Origin: Polyangiaceae bacterium
Lineage (GTDB): Bacteria > Myxococcota_A > Polyangia > Polyangiales > Polyangiaceae
NCBI GenBank assembly: GCA_013361525.1
Contig: JABFXY010000116.1
Span: 16,261-80,260, forward strand
Length of the DNA stretch: 64,000 nucleotides
Direction: 5' to 3'
The position numbers and the translations under genes were made by a program. Numbering within the stretch: position 1 is the stretch's first letter; each line of letters starts with the position of its first letter. Shown here piece by piece: positions 16,192 to 23,560 of this stretch. A model generated the notes under the pieces. The model ran no database searches. It was given only the letters and a program-made list of their open reading frames with translations, and was not told the origin of the DNA.

Positions 16192-17115
16192 ACCGGAAGC
16201 GGCGAGCTCCATGGTGAGCTCGTGATTGAGCATGTAGGCCGCGTGCGCTCCGCTCGAGGCCGCGACGAGCGCTCCTTGCATCATCGTCGTGGAATCGCCG
16301 GCCGCGTAGATGCCGGGGCGAGACGTCTCTCGGTGCTCGCTCAGACGCACGAAGCCATTTTCGTCGAGCGCGAGGTCGAGCCGCGTGACGAGCGCGGGCT
16401 GACGCTGCGCGGGTCGCGCGAAGACCACACGTCGCGCGATGCGCGCGCCGTCGGCGAGCTCGATCGCTTCGAGGTGCTGTCCGCTCGCGTCGGGGATGAG
16501 CTTCGCAATGGCGCGTTCCTCGATCGTGATCCCCGCTCCGAGCACACGCCGACGCAAGTCGTCGGCGACCTCGAATCGCGCGTCCGTGAAGACGACCAGA
16601 TCCTTCGTCCACCCGCGCAGAAAGAGGGAAAACTCGACCATCGGCGGGCCTGAAGCGATGAGCGCAAAGGCACCGTCTTGGACTTCCCACCCGTGGCAAT
16701 AAGGACATTGGAAGATCGCTTTGCCCCAGAGCTCGCGATACCCAGGTATCGGCGGCAGCTCGTCGACCATTCCGACGCCGACAATCACCCGCCGCGCACG
16801 GACGACGCCGTCCTCAAGCGAGACCTCGAATGCGCCTTTGTCGCCCCGAACATCCTCGACGCGGACGTCGCGTACCGAGACGTTCGGGTAGTGCCTCAGC
16901 TGCTCGCGCCCGATATGTCGAAATTCCGAAGGCGGCGTCCCATCCCGCGTAACGAAACCGTGAATCCGCTCCGCGGCCGCGTTTCGGCGCGGCCCCGAAT
17001 CACAGAGGAGCACGCGCTTGCGCGCGCGCCCGAGCACCAGCGCAGCGGAGAGCCCCGACGGCCCGCCGCCGGCGATCACGACGTCGTATTCCTCGTTCAT
17101 GCTCTTCATGTTCAT
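16183..17115 (-). CDS. Thioredoxin-reductase-like FAD-dependent disulfide oxidoreductase (CPYC)
   Basis: 310 residues. The N-terminal FAD site is 'YDVVIAGGGPSGLSAALVLGR', the C-terminal FAD motif 'GIYAAGDSTTMMQGALVAASSG'. The redox pair is CPYC at residues 137-140 ('FQCPYCHGWE'), unlike the CATC of house-keeping TrxB and like the stand-alone enzymes of dithiol metabolites (GliT/HlmI type). The NADPH-binding motif is not clear: 'ALIASGPPMVEFSLFLRGW' replaces GxGxxA, which suggests it may use oxygen or another acceptor. Several in-frame ATGs exist (17115, 17109, 17100), and the exact start is uncertain. It follows terC on the same strand after 64 bp. Confidence 0.8.
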   Translation of the reverse strand: MNMKSMNEEYDVVIAGGGPSGLSAALVLGRARKRVLLCDSGPRRNAAAERIHGFVTRDGTPPSEFRHIGREQLRHYPNVSVRDVRVEDVRGDKGAFEVSLEDGVVRARRVIVGVGMVDELPPIPGYRELWGKAIFQCPYCHGWEVQDGAFALIASGPPMVEFSLFLRGWTKDLVVFTDARFEVADDLRRRVLGAGITIEERAIAKLIPDASGQHLEAIELADGARIARRVVFARPAQRQPALVTRLDLALDENGFVRLSEHRETSRPGIYAAGDSTTMMQGALVAASSGAHAAYMLNHELTMELAASGLL

Positions 17116-17179
17116 GAAAGAGGCGTAACGCGCGTACGCCGGTGGCGGCAGGGCGGCGTTTTCGATGAAATCGGCCTGC

Positions 17180-17962
17180 TTATGGATCGGTCACGGCGCC
17201 GGGCGCGCCATCGGCCGAAACGGGTGCAGGCTCGTCTTTTTCGGCCTTCTTCTTTGCGCGAAAGCGCATGTTGAGGAGCTCGACGCCGAGGGAGAACGCC
17301 ATCGCGAAGTAGATGTACCCCTTCGGAATCTTCTGCCCGAGCCCATCCGCCACCAGCATGACGCCGATGAGAAGAAGGAACGCGAGGGCGAGGATCTTCA
17401 CGCTCGGATGAGCCATCACGAAATCCGACAGGCGCCCGGCGAACGCGAGCATCACGACGACCGAGACGATGACGGCGCTGATCATGATCCACATCTGCTC
17501 GGGAGGAACCATGCCGACGGCGGTGATGACCGAATCGAGCGAAAACACGATATCGAGCGCGAGGATTTGAACGAGCACCAACCCGACGGCCGCAGACGCT
17601 TTCGTCGTCTTGCCGTGCTCTTCGTGATCCTCGACCTTGCTGTGAATCTCCGTCGTGGCTTTGGCGACCAGGAACAATCCGCCGACGAGGAGCACCAAAT
17701 CACGACCGGAGAACCCTTTTCCGAAGACCGAAAAGAGCTCGGCCTTGAGGCTCATGATCCAGCCAATCGCGAATAGGAGAGCGATCCGCATGCCCATCGC
17801 GAGGGAGAGCCCGACCCGTGCGATGCGGGTTCGCTGCTCGGCCGGGAGCCGCGACGTGAGGATCGAGATGAAGACGATGTTGTCGATGCCGAGAACGATT
17901 TCCATCGCGCAGAGCGAGACCAGCGCGACCCAAGTTTCGGGATTTTCCCATCCGTGAAGCAC
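17180..17962 (-). CDS. TerC-family integral membrane protein (putative metal exporter)
   Basis: 260 residues beginning at GTG 17960-17962. Multiple membrane segments and the family motifs 'CAMEIVLGIDNIVFISIL' and 'LALDIVFSLDSVITAVGM' place the conserved acidic residues (GIDN, SLDS) inside the membrane. Known TerC relatives export manganese or supply metal to exoenzymes, and some are tellurite-linked. A charged linker ('EDHEEHGKTTK') lies mid-protein and a basic tail follows. The intercistronic stretch upstream holds two GC hairpins (17999-18015, 18033-18050). It sits in a minus-strand run with the YkgJ-type protein and the flavoprotein. Confidence 0.9.
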   Translation of the reverse strand: MLHGWENPETWVALVSLCAMEIVLGIDNIVFISILTSRLPAEQRTRIARVGLSLAMGMRIALLFAIGWIMSLKAELFSVFGKGFSGRDLVLLVGGLFLVAKATTEIHSKVEDHEEHGKTTKASAAVGLVLVQILALDIVFSLDSVITAVGMVPPEQMWIMISAVIVSVVVMLAFAGRLSDFVMAHPSVKILALAFLLLIGVMLVADGLGQKIPKGYIYFAMAFSLGVELLNMRFRAKKKAEKDEPAPVSADGAPGAVTDP

Positions 17963-17998
17963 ATGCCCTCCGAGGCTGAGGATCGAGACCTCGAGCCG

Positions 17999-18050
17999 CC
18001 GGCGCGACGCGCCGGGGCCCGTGACGGTTGCTCGCCGGCTCTCGCCGGCG
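17999..18050 (-). promoter_or_regulatory. Two GC-rich hairpins ahead of terC
   Basis: CCGGCGCG-a-CGCGCCGG (17999-18015) and CGCCGGC-tctc-GCCGGCG (18033-18050) lie between the small membrane protein gene and terC. They may attenuate or stabilise the terC message. I see no yybP-ykoY manganese riboswitch core. Confidence 0.4.
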
Positions 18051-18055
18051 GGTCC

Positions 18056-18439
18056 TCAAGCTGGGGGCCGTGTATGCGTCGTGCGCAGGGGATCGATGGG
18101 GGGTGCAGCGACGTCGCTTCGGGCGCGAGCGGACGCGCGGCGTCGTGTCACGACGCGCGCATCGGGGATCAACGTCTCGCTCGCGTCGTCTTCGATCGAA
18201 TCCGCAGCCGAATCGGCGTCGCCGTCCAGCGGCGCGTCCACATCGATCTGCAGATCACGTTCATCGCGCACGGAAGACGACAGCTCGGCCGCTTCCGCCA
18301 CAGGCACCGAGGAGAGCAGCATGGCCGCCGCTCCCATGATCCACATGCAGAGCGCCACCACCATCACGGTCATTCGACGCAACACCGCGAGGACGCGAAG
18401 TCGCTCGAAGCGCGGCGGATGATGACGACTCGTGGTCAC
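18056..18439 (-). CDS. Small membrane-anchored or secreted hypothetical protein
   Basis: 127 residues from GTG 18437-18439. One strong hydrophobic segment, 'MTVMVVALCMWIMGAAAMLL', is followed by 'PVAEAAEL', a plausible signal-peptidase site. The rest is acidic then basic and low in complexity ('DLQIDVDAPLDGDADSAADSIEDDASE', residues about 65-92). No known domain. It sits between the YkgJ-like gene and terC on the same strand, so it may belong to that transcript. It is the least certain coding region in this run. Confidence 0.45.
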   Translation of the reverse strand: MTTSRHHPPRFERLRVLAVLRRMTVMVVALCMWIMGAAAMLLSSVPVAEAAELSSSVRDERDLQIDVDAPLDGDADSAADSIEDDASETLIPDARVVTRRRASARARSDVAAPPIDPLRTTHTRPPA

Positions 18440-18475
18440 GCGAAACCAATGAGGTAGCCCGCGAGACCGGATCCG

Positions 18476-18823
18476 TCAACCAGCGGCCAGGTCGAGCTTC
18501 GCGCGACGATACGTCAGACATTGGCGACTGCCGGGAACGAGAGCACGGCACGCTTCCCCGCGTGTCTCGTAGATCGAGCACGCGTGCGCGTTGCCGGTGA
18601 TCCCGAGGTGCACGCAGGTGCCGTTCGCGTGGGTTGCGAACCCCTGCTGGCTGAAGTGCCCCGGGACGAGCGAATCGAGGATGTCTTTCCGCCCGTCACG
18701 GCGCCAACGGACGAGGTCCTCCGCAGAGACGAGCGCGGTCCCATCGGGGACGTCGCGACAACACGCTGCGTTGCAGCGGTCGCACGTCACGGTCGGGTCC
18801 ACCACTTCGTCTTGGTCGTCCAT
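18476..18823 (-). CDS. YkgJ-family cysteine-cluster protein
   Basis: 115 residues. Cys residues are arranged as CDRCNAACC near residue 14, 'GTCVHLGITGNAHACSIYETRGEACR' (residues about 68-93) and a later 'RQC'. This CxxCxxxCC...C...C..Y..R...C pattern defines the YkgJ family of putative zinc or iron chelating proteins. It is presumably cytoplasmic with an iron-sulfur or Zn site of unknown role. A second family member is at 62139. First gene of the minus-strand run toward terC; divergent from the phosphoesterase. Confidence 0.82.
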   Translation of the reverse strand: MDDQDEVVDPTVTCDRCNAACCRDVPDGTALVSAEDLVRWRRDGRKDILDSLVPGHFSQQGFATHANGTCVHLGITGNAHACSIYETRGEACRALVPGSRQCLTYRRAKLDLAAG

Positions 18824-19013
18824 CGAGGGTCAGAAGATTGTCACGATTCGAGAAAAAATCGCGCACCCTGCAACGTGGACCGAGCGTTCAACCGGTGAAA
18901 ATCCACCGTACAGCAGACGAATTCGAGGCAATCCGCCCCGCGAAGTGTGCATCATCGAGGATTCGGCGTGTGCTTGCGAGGCAAAAACGCCCTGCTTAAT
19001 TACTTCCTCGCCG

Positions 19014-20243
19014 ATGCGGAAGTACCTCGCACCCCTGCCCCTCATTCTCGTTCCTGCGTTCCTCCTCGCCTGTCGCCAAGAAGCCACCGGGCTCCTCGAG
19101 GCGTCCCAGACGGGGGACCTCTCCAATCCCACCGCCACGCGCGCCGATGCAGACGCGGAGCTCATCGAAGCGTGTGGCAAGCCGGCGAGCCCTGACGGAG
19201 GCGACAGCCTTCGCCGGCAGCCGTATCTCCAACAGCTCGGCACGACGTCGACGCACGTTCTTTGGAGCTCCGCGCGGGGCAACAGTAGCCCGTACCTCGA
19301 AGTCGCCACGCCGGACGGCGAGGTCGTGGACACCATCGAAGCGAGCAAAGGTGCGTCCAACGGCCTGCAGAACGCAGCGTCATGGGCCGTCAAGGTGGAC
19401 GGCCTCGAGCCCGATAACATCTATTGCTATTCGATCTTCAATGGTCCGGACGACGCATTGATCGAGCACGTCGGCTTCCGCACGGCGCCGACGCAAGACA
19501 GCGGCGCACCCGCGCGCTTCATCGTTCTCGGTGACTCCGGCGAGGGCAGCGAGGATCAATATGCGCTGCTCGAGCAGCTCCCGACGGTGCCGTTCGACTT
19601 CATGCTCCACGTCGGCGATATGGCCTACGACTCCGGGACATTTGCGGAGTTCGATAAGAACTTCTTCCAGGTCTACGAGAGCCTGATGAAGAACTTCGCG
19701 GTCTTCCCCGTCCCCGGCAATCACGAATACGAGACCGACGACGCAGGCCCGTACCGCGCCGTCTTCGATCTTCCGAACAACGAGCGCTGGTACTCGTTCG
19801 ACTGGGGCCCGGTCCATTTCGCGGCGATCGACACCGAGCAGATCGGCGACAAGCAGGCCAATTGGCTGAAGGAGGATCTCGCGAAGTCCAATCAACCGTG
19901 GAAGATCGCCTTCATGCACAAGCCGCCGTACTCGTCCGGCTCGCACGGATCGGAAAAGGCGGCCCGCCGCGCCTTCTCGCCCATCTTCGAGAAGTACGGG
20001 GTGTCGCTGGTCCTCACCGGGCACGATCACCACTACGAACGAACCAAGCCGCAAAACGGCGTCTATTACATCGTATCGGGCGGCGGCGGCGCGTCGACCT
20101 ACGCGGTCTCGGAGAGCGACTTCACCGCGTTCGCAGAACAGGTCATCGAGTTCCTCTACATCACGGCCGACGAAAGCCAGCTCTCGGTCCACGCCATCGA
20201 CGGCACGGGCCAAGAGTTCGATCAGCTGGTCATCTCGAAGTAG
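19014..20243 (+). CDS. Purple-acid-phosphatase-like metallophosphoesterase lipoprotein
   Basis: 409 residues from ATG 19014. The signal 'KYLAPLPLILVPAFLLACRQ' ends in a perfect LLAC lipobox. An N-terminal Fn3-like domain ('QPYLQQLGTTSTHVLWSS', residues about 65-155) precedes the catalytic domain with all metallophosphoesterase blocks: 'FIVLGDSGEG', 'LHVGDMAYDSG', 'PVPGNHEYE', 'AFMHKPPYSSG' and 'LVLTGHDHHYER'. This order (Fn3 plus GDxG/GDxxY/GNHE/xxxH/GHxHxYxR) is that of purple acid phosphatases. It probably releases phosphate from esters outside the inner membrane. The leader (18824-19013) contains no recognised regulatory element. Confidence 0.88.
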   Translation: MRKYLAPLPLILVPAFLLACRQEATGLLEASQTGDLSNPTATRADADAELIEACGKPASPDGGDSLRRQPYLQQLGTTSTHVLWSSARGNSSPYLEVATPDGEVVDTIEASKGASNGLQNAASWAVKVDGLEPDNIYCYSIFNGPDDALIEHVGFRTAPTQDSGAPARFIVLGDSGEGSEDQYALLEQLPTVPFDFMLHVGDMAYDSGTFAEFDKNFFQVYESLMKNFAVFPVPGNHEYETDDAGPYRAVFDLPNNERWYSFDWGPVHFAAIDTEQIGDKQANWLKEDLAKSNQPWKIAFMHKPPYSSGSHGSEKAARRAFSPIFEKYGVSLVLTGHDHHYERTKPQNGVYYIVSGGGGASTYAVSESDFTAFAEQVIEFLYITADESQLSVHAIDGTGQEFDQLVISK

Positions 20244-20255
20244 TCAAAACAAGAA

Positions 20256-20364
20256 AACCGCGAAGACGCGAAGGGCAGAATAAGTTCGCGAAGGGTTTCA
20301 AAAGCGCGTTCAAACCCTCTTTCTCCCTTCGCGCGCTCTTTCTCCCCTTTGCGACTTTGCGGTT
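20256..20364. terminator. Long inverted repeat built from GCGAAG heptads, between converging genes
   Basis: Left arm AACCGCGAAGACGCGAAGGG (20256-20275) pairs with the right arm ending at 20364 (complement AACCGCAAAGTCGCAAAGGG, 4 mismatches in 20). An inner stem GGGTTT/AAACCC adds to it. It lies exactly between the phosphoesterase stop and the stop of the kinase-like lipoprotein, so a bidirectional terminator is plausible; there is no clear U-tract. Similar 'GCGAAGACGCGAAGG' strings are dispersed in many bacterial genomes. Confidence 0.55.
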
Positions 20365-21968
20365 CAAAAGTCGCGAACGACGCCCTGGATCCGAGGCTCG
20401 CGTCCGCCGTGGACGTGGACCTCGATCCCGGGCAGCTCTTCTTGATCGCGCACGACCCGGAGCTGATAACGCATATAGGGCTCGTCGCCCGGGCCGTCGA
20501 AGCAGGCGCGCCCGTCTTTGGTAATCTGCGCGCGTTCGACGACGTGCCCGTCGACCATCTTCTCCGCGACGCCGCCGCGCGCGAGCGCGTAATGCACCGA
20601 AAGGTCGACCATACACAGGCGCTCGCGGGTCACCTCGAACCAGTCGACGGACGTCACGGTATTCAGATAAGCCCGGCCGATGCTCCGCTGGCGGGCCAGC
20701 AGCGTCTCCACGAGGTAACCGGTGGCGGCCGCGTCGCTCATCTTCGCCGTCCCGACCGCCGCCTCGATGTGCGCGCGTGATAAGCGCATGACGATCTTCG
20801 CGGCCCAATACTCGTCGGCCCGCGTGCGCTCGGCGAACGGGTAATACGGCTTCGCCTCTTTCCAAGTGGTCGGGTCGAAGGTCGGGAAGTAGAGGCCGAC
20901 CGACTGAAAAGGCCTTCCCGGCTCACCCTCCCACGGACGCTTCCAAAGACCGAACGAGAACAGCGAGCCGAAGAAGTACTCGCCATCGACGAGGTACGCG
21001 TAGCTGACCCAAGGGTGGTCGAGCGCGTGTGCGCCGAGCGTCTCGCCGAAGTCGAGGAGGTGATGCCGCAGAAACTTGCGGCCGTCTTCCTCGACGTACA
21101 TGTCCATCGTGTTTTGAGGGTTCATGTCGGTGTGGTCGAGCCAGGCGCAGAACACCTGGAGCCCGCGGAGGGAGCGGCGGCTCTCGTGCGGGATGATGTC
21201 GTTGGGATCGTCCTCGCGAACTCCCTTGTCTGGAAAACCACCCTTCGGCTTGCCCGACAGCATCATGCTCGCGGTGGCGCGGTAGACATCCCCCGTCGGG
21301 CCGGCGCTGAGCGACAGGGCATGATCCACGTATTTCCAGGTAAGCGGCAGATCCTCGTCGAGCTTGTCGTCGTACGTCGCTTTGGGGTCGATCTTCAGAT
21401 CCGCGCGGGAGAAGCCGACGACGTGCTCGCTCGGCACGTGGTAACCCAGCGCCCAGAATAAGCGCGAGGCAATCGCGGAGTTCGACGTTTGCATCTCGGG
21501 CTGAGCCACCGGGTCCAGCTTGATCAGGTATCGGCGCTTCTTCGCGTCGACGACCACGAAACCAGGGTTCGACCCGTCCGCTTTGCCTTTGACGATCGTG
21601 AGCGGGAGCATCGGTGGATCGCCGCCGGGGCCGCGCGCCACATCGGCAGGGGTCAAGTCGTACCGGCCAATCCGGTTCTCGAACCAGGTCGAGTCGGGGA
21701 CCTCGTCGAGCGCATTGATGTCGCGCGGCGGCTTCGCGTACGGCAAAGAGAGAGCGCGGTCGACCGCCCGCCCGAAGAACACGTCCCCGTAATGGGTATA
21801 ACGGTTGTAATGCCGTTCCTTCGGCTCTGCGATGGAACGGTCATCGTCGACCCGCCACACGATGGGCTTGTCCTCGAACAGCGTCTCGGTCGCGCAACCC
21901 GAGAGCGCGGCGAGGAAGAAGAGCCTCGCGACGATCTCGATCGGTTGTCCCCGCGCTCGTTCGATCAT
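20364..21968 (-). CDS. Lipoprotein with kinase-like catalytic signature, paralog A
   Basis: 534 residues from the ATG at 21966-21968, with 'gaggg' 5 nt upstream. Signal 'IVARLFFLAALSGCATETLF' ends in an LSGC lipobox. Seen in the sequence: 'RRYLIKLDP' (Lys about 150), 'PEMQTSNSAIASRLFWALGY' (Glu about 158), 'HTDMNPQN' (about 279-286) and 'LLDFGETLG' (Asp about 306). The spacing of H-x-D-x4-N and DFG is that of the catalytic and metal loops of protein-kinase-like folds (HRDLKPEN/DFG). I infer an atypical kinase-like or pseudo-kinase fold, exported and lipid-anchored. I know no named family. It starts 8 bp downstream of the stop of paralog B. Confidence 0.75.
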   Translation of the reverse strand: MIERARGQPIEIVARLFFLAALSGCATETLFEDKPIVWRVDDDRSIAEPKERHYNRYTHYGDVFFGRAVDRALSLPYAKPPRDINALDEVPDSTWFENRIGRYDLTPADVARGPGGDPPMLPLTIVKGKADGSNPGFVVVDAKKRRYLIKLDPVAQPEMQTSNSAIASRLFWALGYHVPSEHVVGFSRADLKIDPKATYDDKLDEDLPLTWKYVDHALSLSAGPTGDVYRATASMMLSGKPKGGFPDKGVREDDPNDIIPHESRRSLRGLQVFCAWLDHTDMNPQNTMDMYVEEDGRKFLRHHLLDFGETLGAHALDHPWVSYAYLVDGEYFFGSLFSFGLWKRPWEGEPGRPFQSVGLYFPTFDPTTWKEAKPYYPFAERTRADEYWAAKIVMRLSRAHIEAAVGTAKMSDAAATGYLVETLLARQRSIGRAYLNTVTSVDWFEVTRERLCMVDLSVHYALARGGVAEKMVDGHVVERAQITKDGRACFDGPGDEPYMRYQLRVVRDQEELPGIEVHVHGGREPRIQGVVRDF

Positions 21969-21976
21969 GTCGACCC

Positions 21977-23560
21977 TCAAAAATCCCTGACGACGCCGAC
22001 GACACGGGGCTCGGCCCCACCTCTGACGTGAACCTCGATCGGCTCGAGCTCCTTCGAGCCGCGGACCGTCCGAAGCGTATATCGGACGTAGGCGTCCTCC
22101 TTCGGCCCGGCCAGACAGAGCTCGCCGTCGGGCGCGATCCGCTCGCGCTCGGCCACCTCCCCGTCGACGATTCTCTCCACGATGCCGCCCTGGGCGAGGC
22201 GATGATGGACCGCCAAGTCGGTCATACAGAGGCCGTCGGGCGTGACCCCGAAACGATCGAGCGCGGTCACCTCCGTCATGTACGAGCGGCCGATGCTCCT
22301 TCCGCGGGCGAGGATCGTCTCGACGAGATATCCGGCCGCAGCGGGGTCGCTCAGCTTCGCCGCCTTTACCGCCGCCTCGATGTGATCACGCGACAATCGC
22401 ATGATGATCTTGGCGGCCCAGAAGCTGTCTGCGTCGGTGCGCTCGCGAAATGGATAATAGGGTTTCTTCTCGCGCCAGCTCCGCGGGTCGATGTCCGGGA
22501 TGTACGATCCGACGGATTGGAAGGGACGCTGAGGCTTGTCCTCCCAAGGGCGTACCCACATCCCGAACGAGACGAGTGACAGGAATTGGTACTCGTAGTC
22601 GAACAGGTGCGCATACCCGATCCACGCGTGATCGATACCGTGAGCCCCGAGGGTCTCGCCGAAGTCCACGAGGTAGTGTCGAAGGAACTTACGGCCGTCT
22701 TCTTCGACGTAGACATCCAGCGTGTTTCGGATGTTGATGTCGCTGTGCTCGAGCCACGCGCCGAACACCTGCAACGCGCGCAGGCTGCGCCGGTGCTCGT
22801 GCGGAATGATGTCGTTGGCATCGTCCTTTCGGACGCCGCGGTCGGACCAGCCGCCTTTGGGCGAGCCGGGCAAGAGCTCGCTCGCGAGCGAGCGGTGTTT
22901 TCCATCGTTGTGAGAGACGCTGCGCGACAGGACCTGTTCGAGCATCGCCCGGGTAAACGGCAAATCGCTCTCGAGGTCCGTATCCATCGTCGCCTTGGGA
23001 TCGATCACGACGTCGTCGGGCGAGAACCAGAAGACGTTCTCGCTCGGGGCGTGGTACCCGACTGCCCACAAGAGCCGTGAGACGATCGCCGCGTTCCCCG
23101 TCTCCATCTCCGGGTGCAAATCGAACTTGATGAGAAACCTTCGGCCGTCCGCGTCCTTCGCGAAGAACCCGGGATTCGAGCCGAAGCTTTTCCCTTTCGT
23201 GATCGTGAGCGGCAACTTGGGCGGCCCGCCTCCGGGCCCGCGGGCGACATCGTCGGGGCTGAGATCGTAGCGGCCCATTCGGTTCTCGAACCAGGTCGAG
23301 TCGGGCACCTCGTCGAGCGCGTTGATGTCGCGGGCGCGCGACGAGGTCGGGATCGACAGCGTTCGCTGGACGGGGTCGACCGCCAGGATTTGCGGGTAGT
23401 GTACGAACTTGTTGTATTCGTTCTCTTCGGGCTCGGCGATCGGTTGATCGTCCGCTACCTCCCAAACGACGGGAGCATCTCGAAAAACCGTCTCGGTCGC
23501 ACAAGCGCCGCCGACGAGCGTCGACAGCACGATACAGCACCAAACACCCCGCGCGTTCAC
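21977..23560 (-). CDS. Lipoprotein with kinase-like catalytic signature, paralog B
   Basis: 527 residues from the GTG at 23558-23560, which overlaps the TGA of the barrel gene as GTGA, so translation is probably coupled. The signal 'VLSTLVGGACATETVF' ends in a GGAC lipobox followed by the same CATET[VL]F as paralog A. It matches A throughout: 'ARDINALDEVPDSTWFENR' (residues about 76-94), 'RRFLIKFDL' (Lys about 145), 'PEMETGNAAI' (Glu about 151), 'HSDINIRN' (272-279) and 'VDFGETLG' (Asp about 299). Conservation of Lys, Glu, HxD, Asn and DFG in both copies argues that the site is active. Function is unknown. Confidence 0.78.
   Translation of the reverse strand: MNARGVWCCIVLSTLVGGACATETVFRDAPVVWEVADDQPIAEPEENEYNKFVHYPQILAVDPVQRTLSIPTSSRARDINALDEVPDSTWFENRMGRYDLSPDDVARGPGGGPPKLPLTITKGKSFGSNPGFFAKDADGRRFLIKFDLHPEMETGNAAIVSRLLWAVGYHAPSENVFWFSPDDVVIDPKATMDTDLESDLPFTRAMLEQVLSRSVSHNDGKHRSLASELLPGSPKGGWSDRGVRKDDANDIIPHEHRRSLRALQVFGAWLEHSDINIRNTLDVYVEEDGRKFLRHYLVDFGETLGAHGIDHAWIGYAHLFDYEYQFLSLVSFGMWVRPWEDKPQRPFQSVGSYIPDIDPRSWREKKPYYPFRERTDADSFWAAKIIMRLSRDHIEAAVKAAKLSDPAAAGYLVETILARGRSIGRSYMTEVTALDRFGVTPDGLCMTDLAVHHRLAQGGIVERIVDGEVAERERIAPDGELCLAGPKEDAYVRYTLRTVRGSKELEPIEVHVRGGAEPRVVGVVRDF

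Noticed and set aside
17963..18060. yybP-ykoY manganese riboswitch ahead of terC
   Set aside because: The conserved core of that element is not found; only two simple GC hairpins are visible.
18880..18960. Cobalamin-riboswitch-like string (ggtgaaaatccaccgtacagcag) ahead of the phosphoesterase
   Set aside because: Only the B12-box-like GGTG..AATCC part is present; the remaining conserved core and a cobalamin-linked gene are absent.
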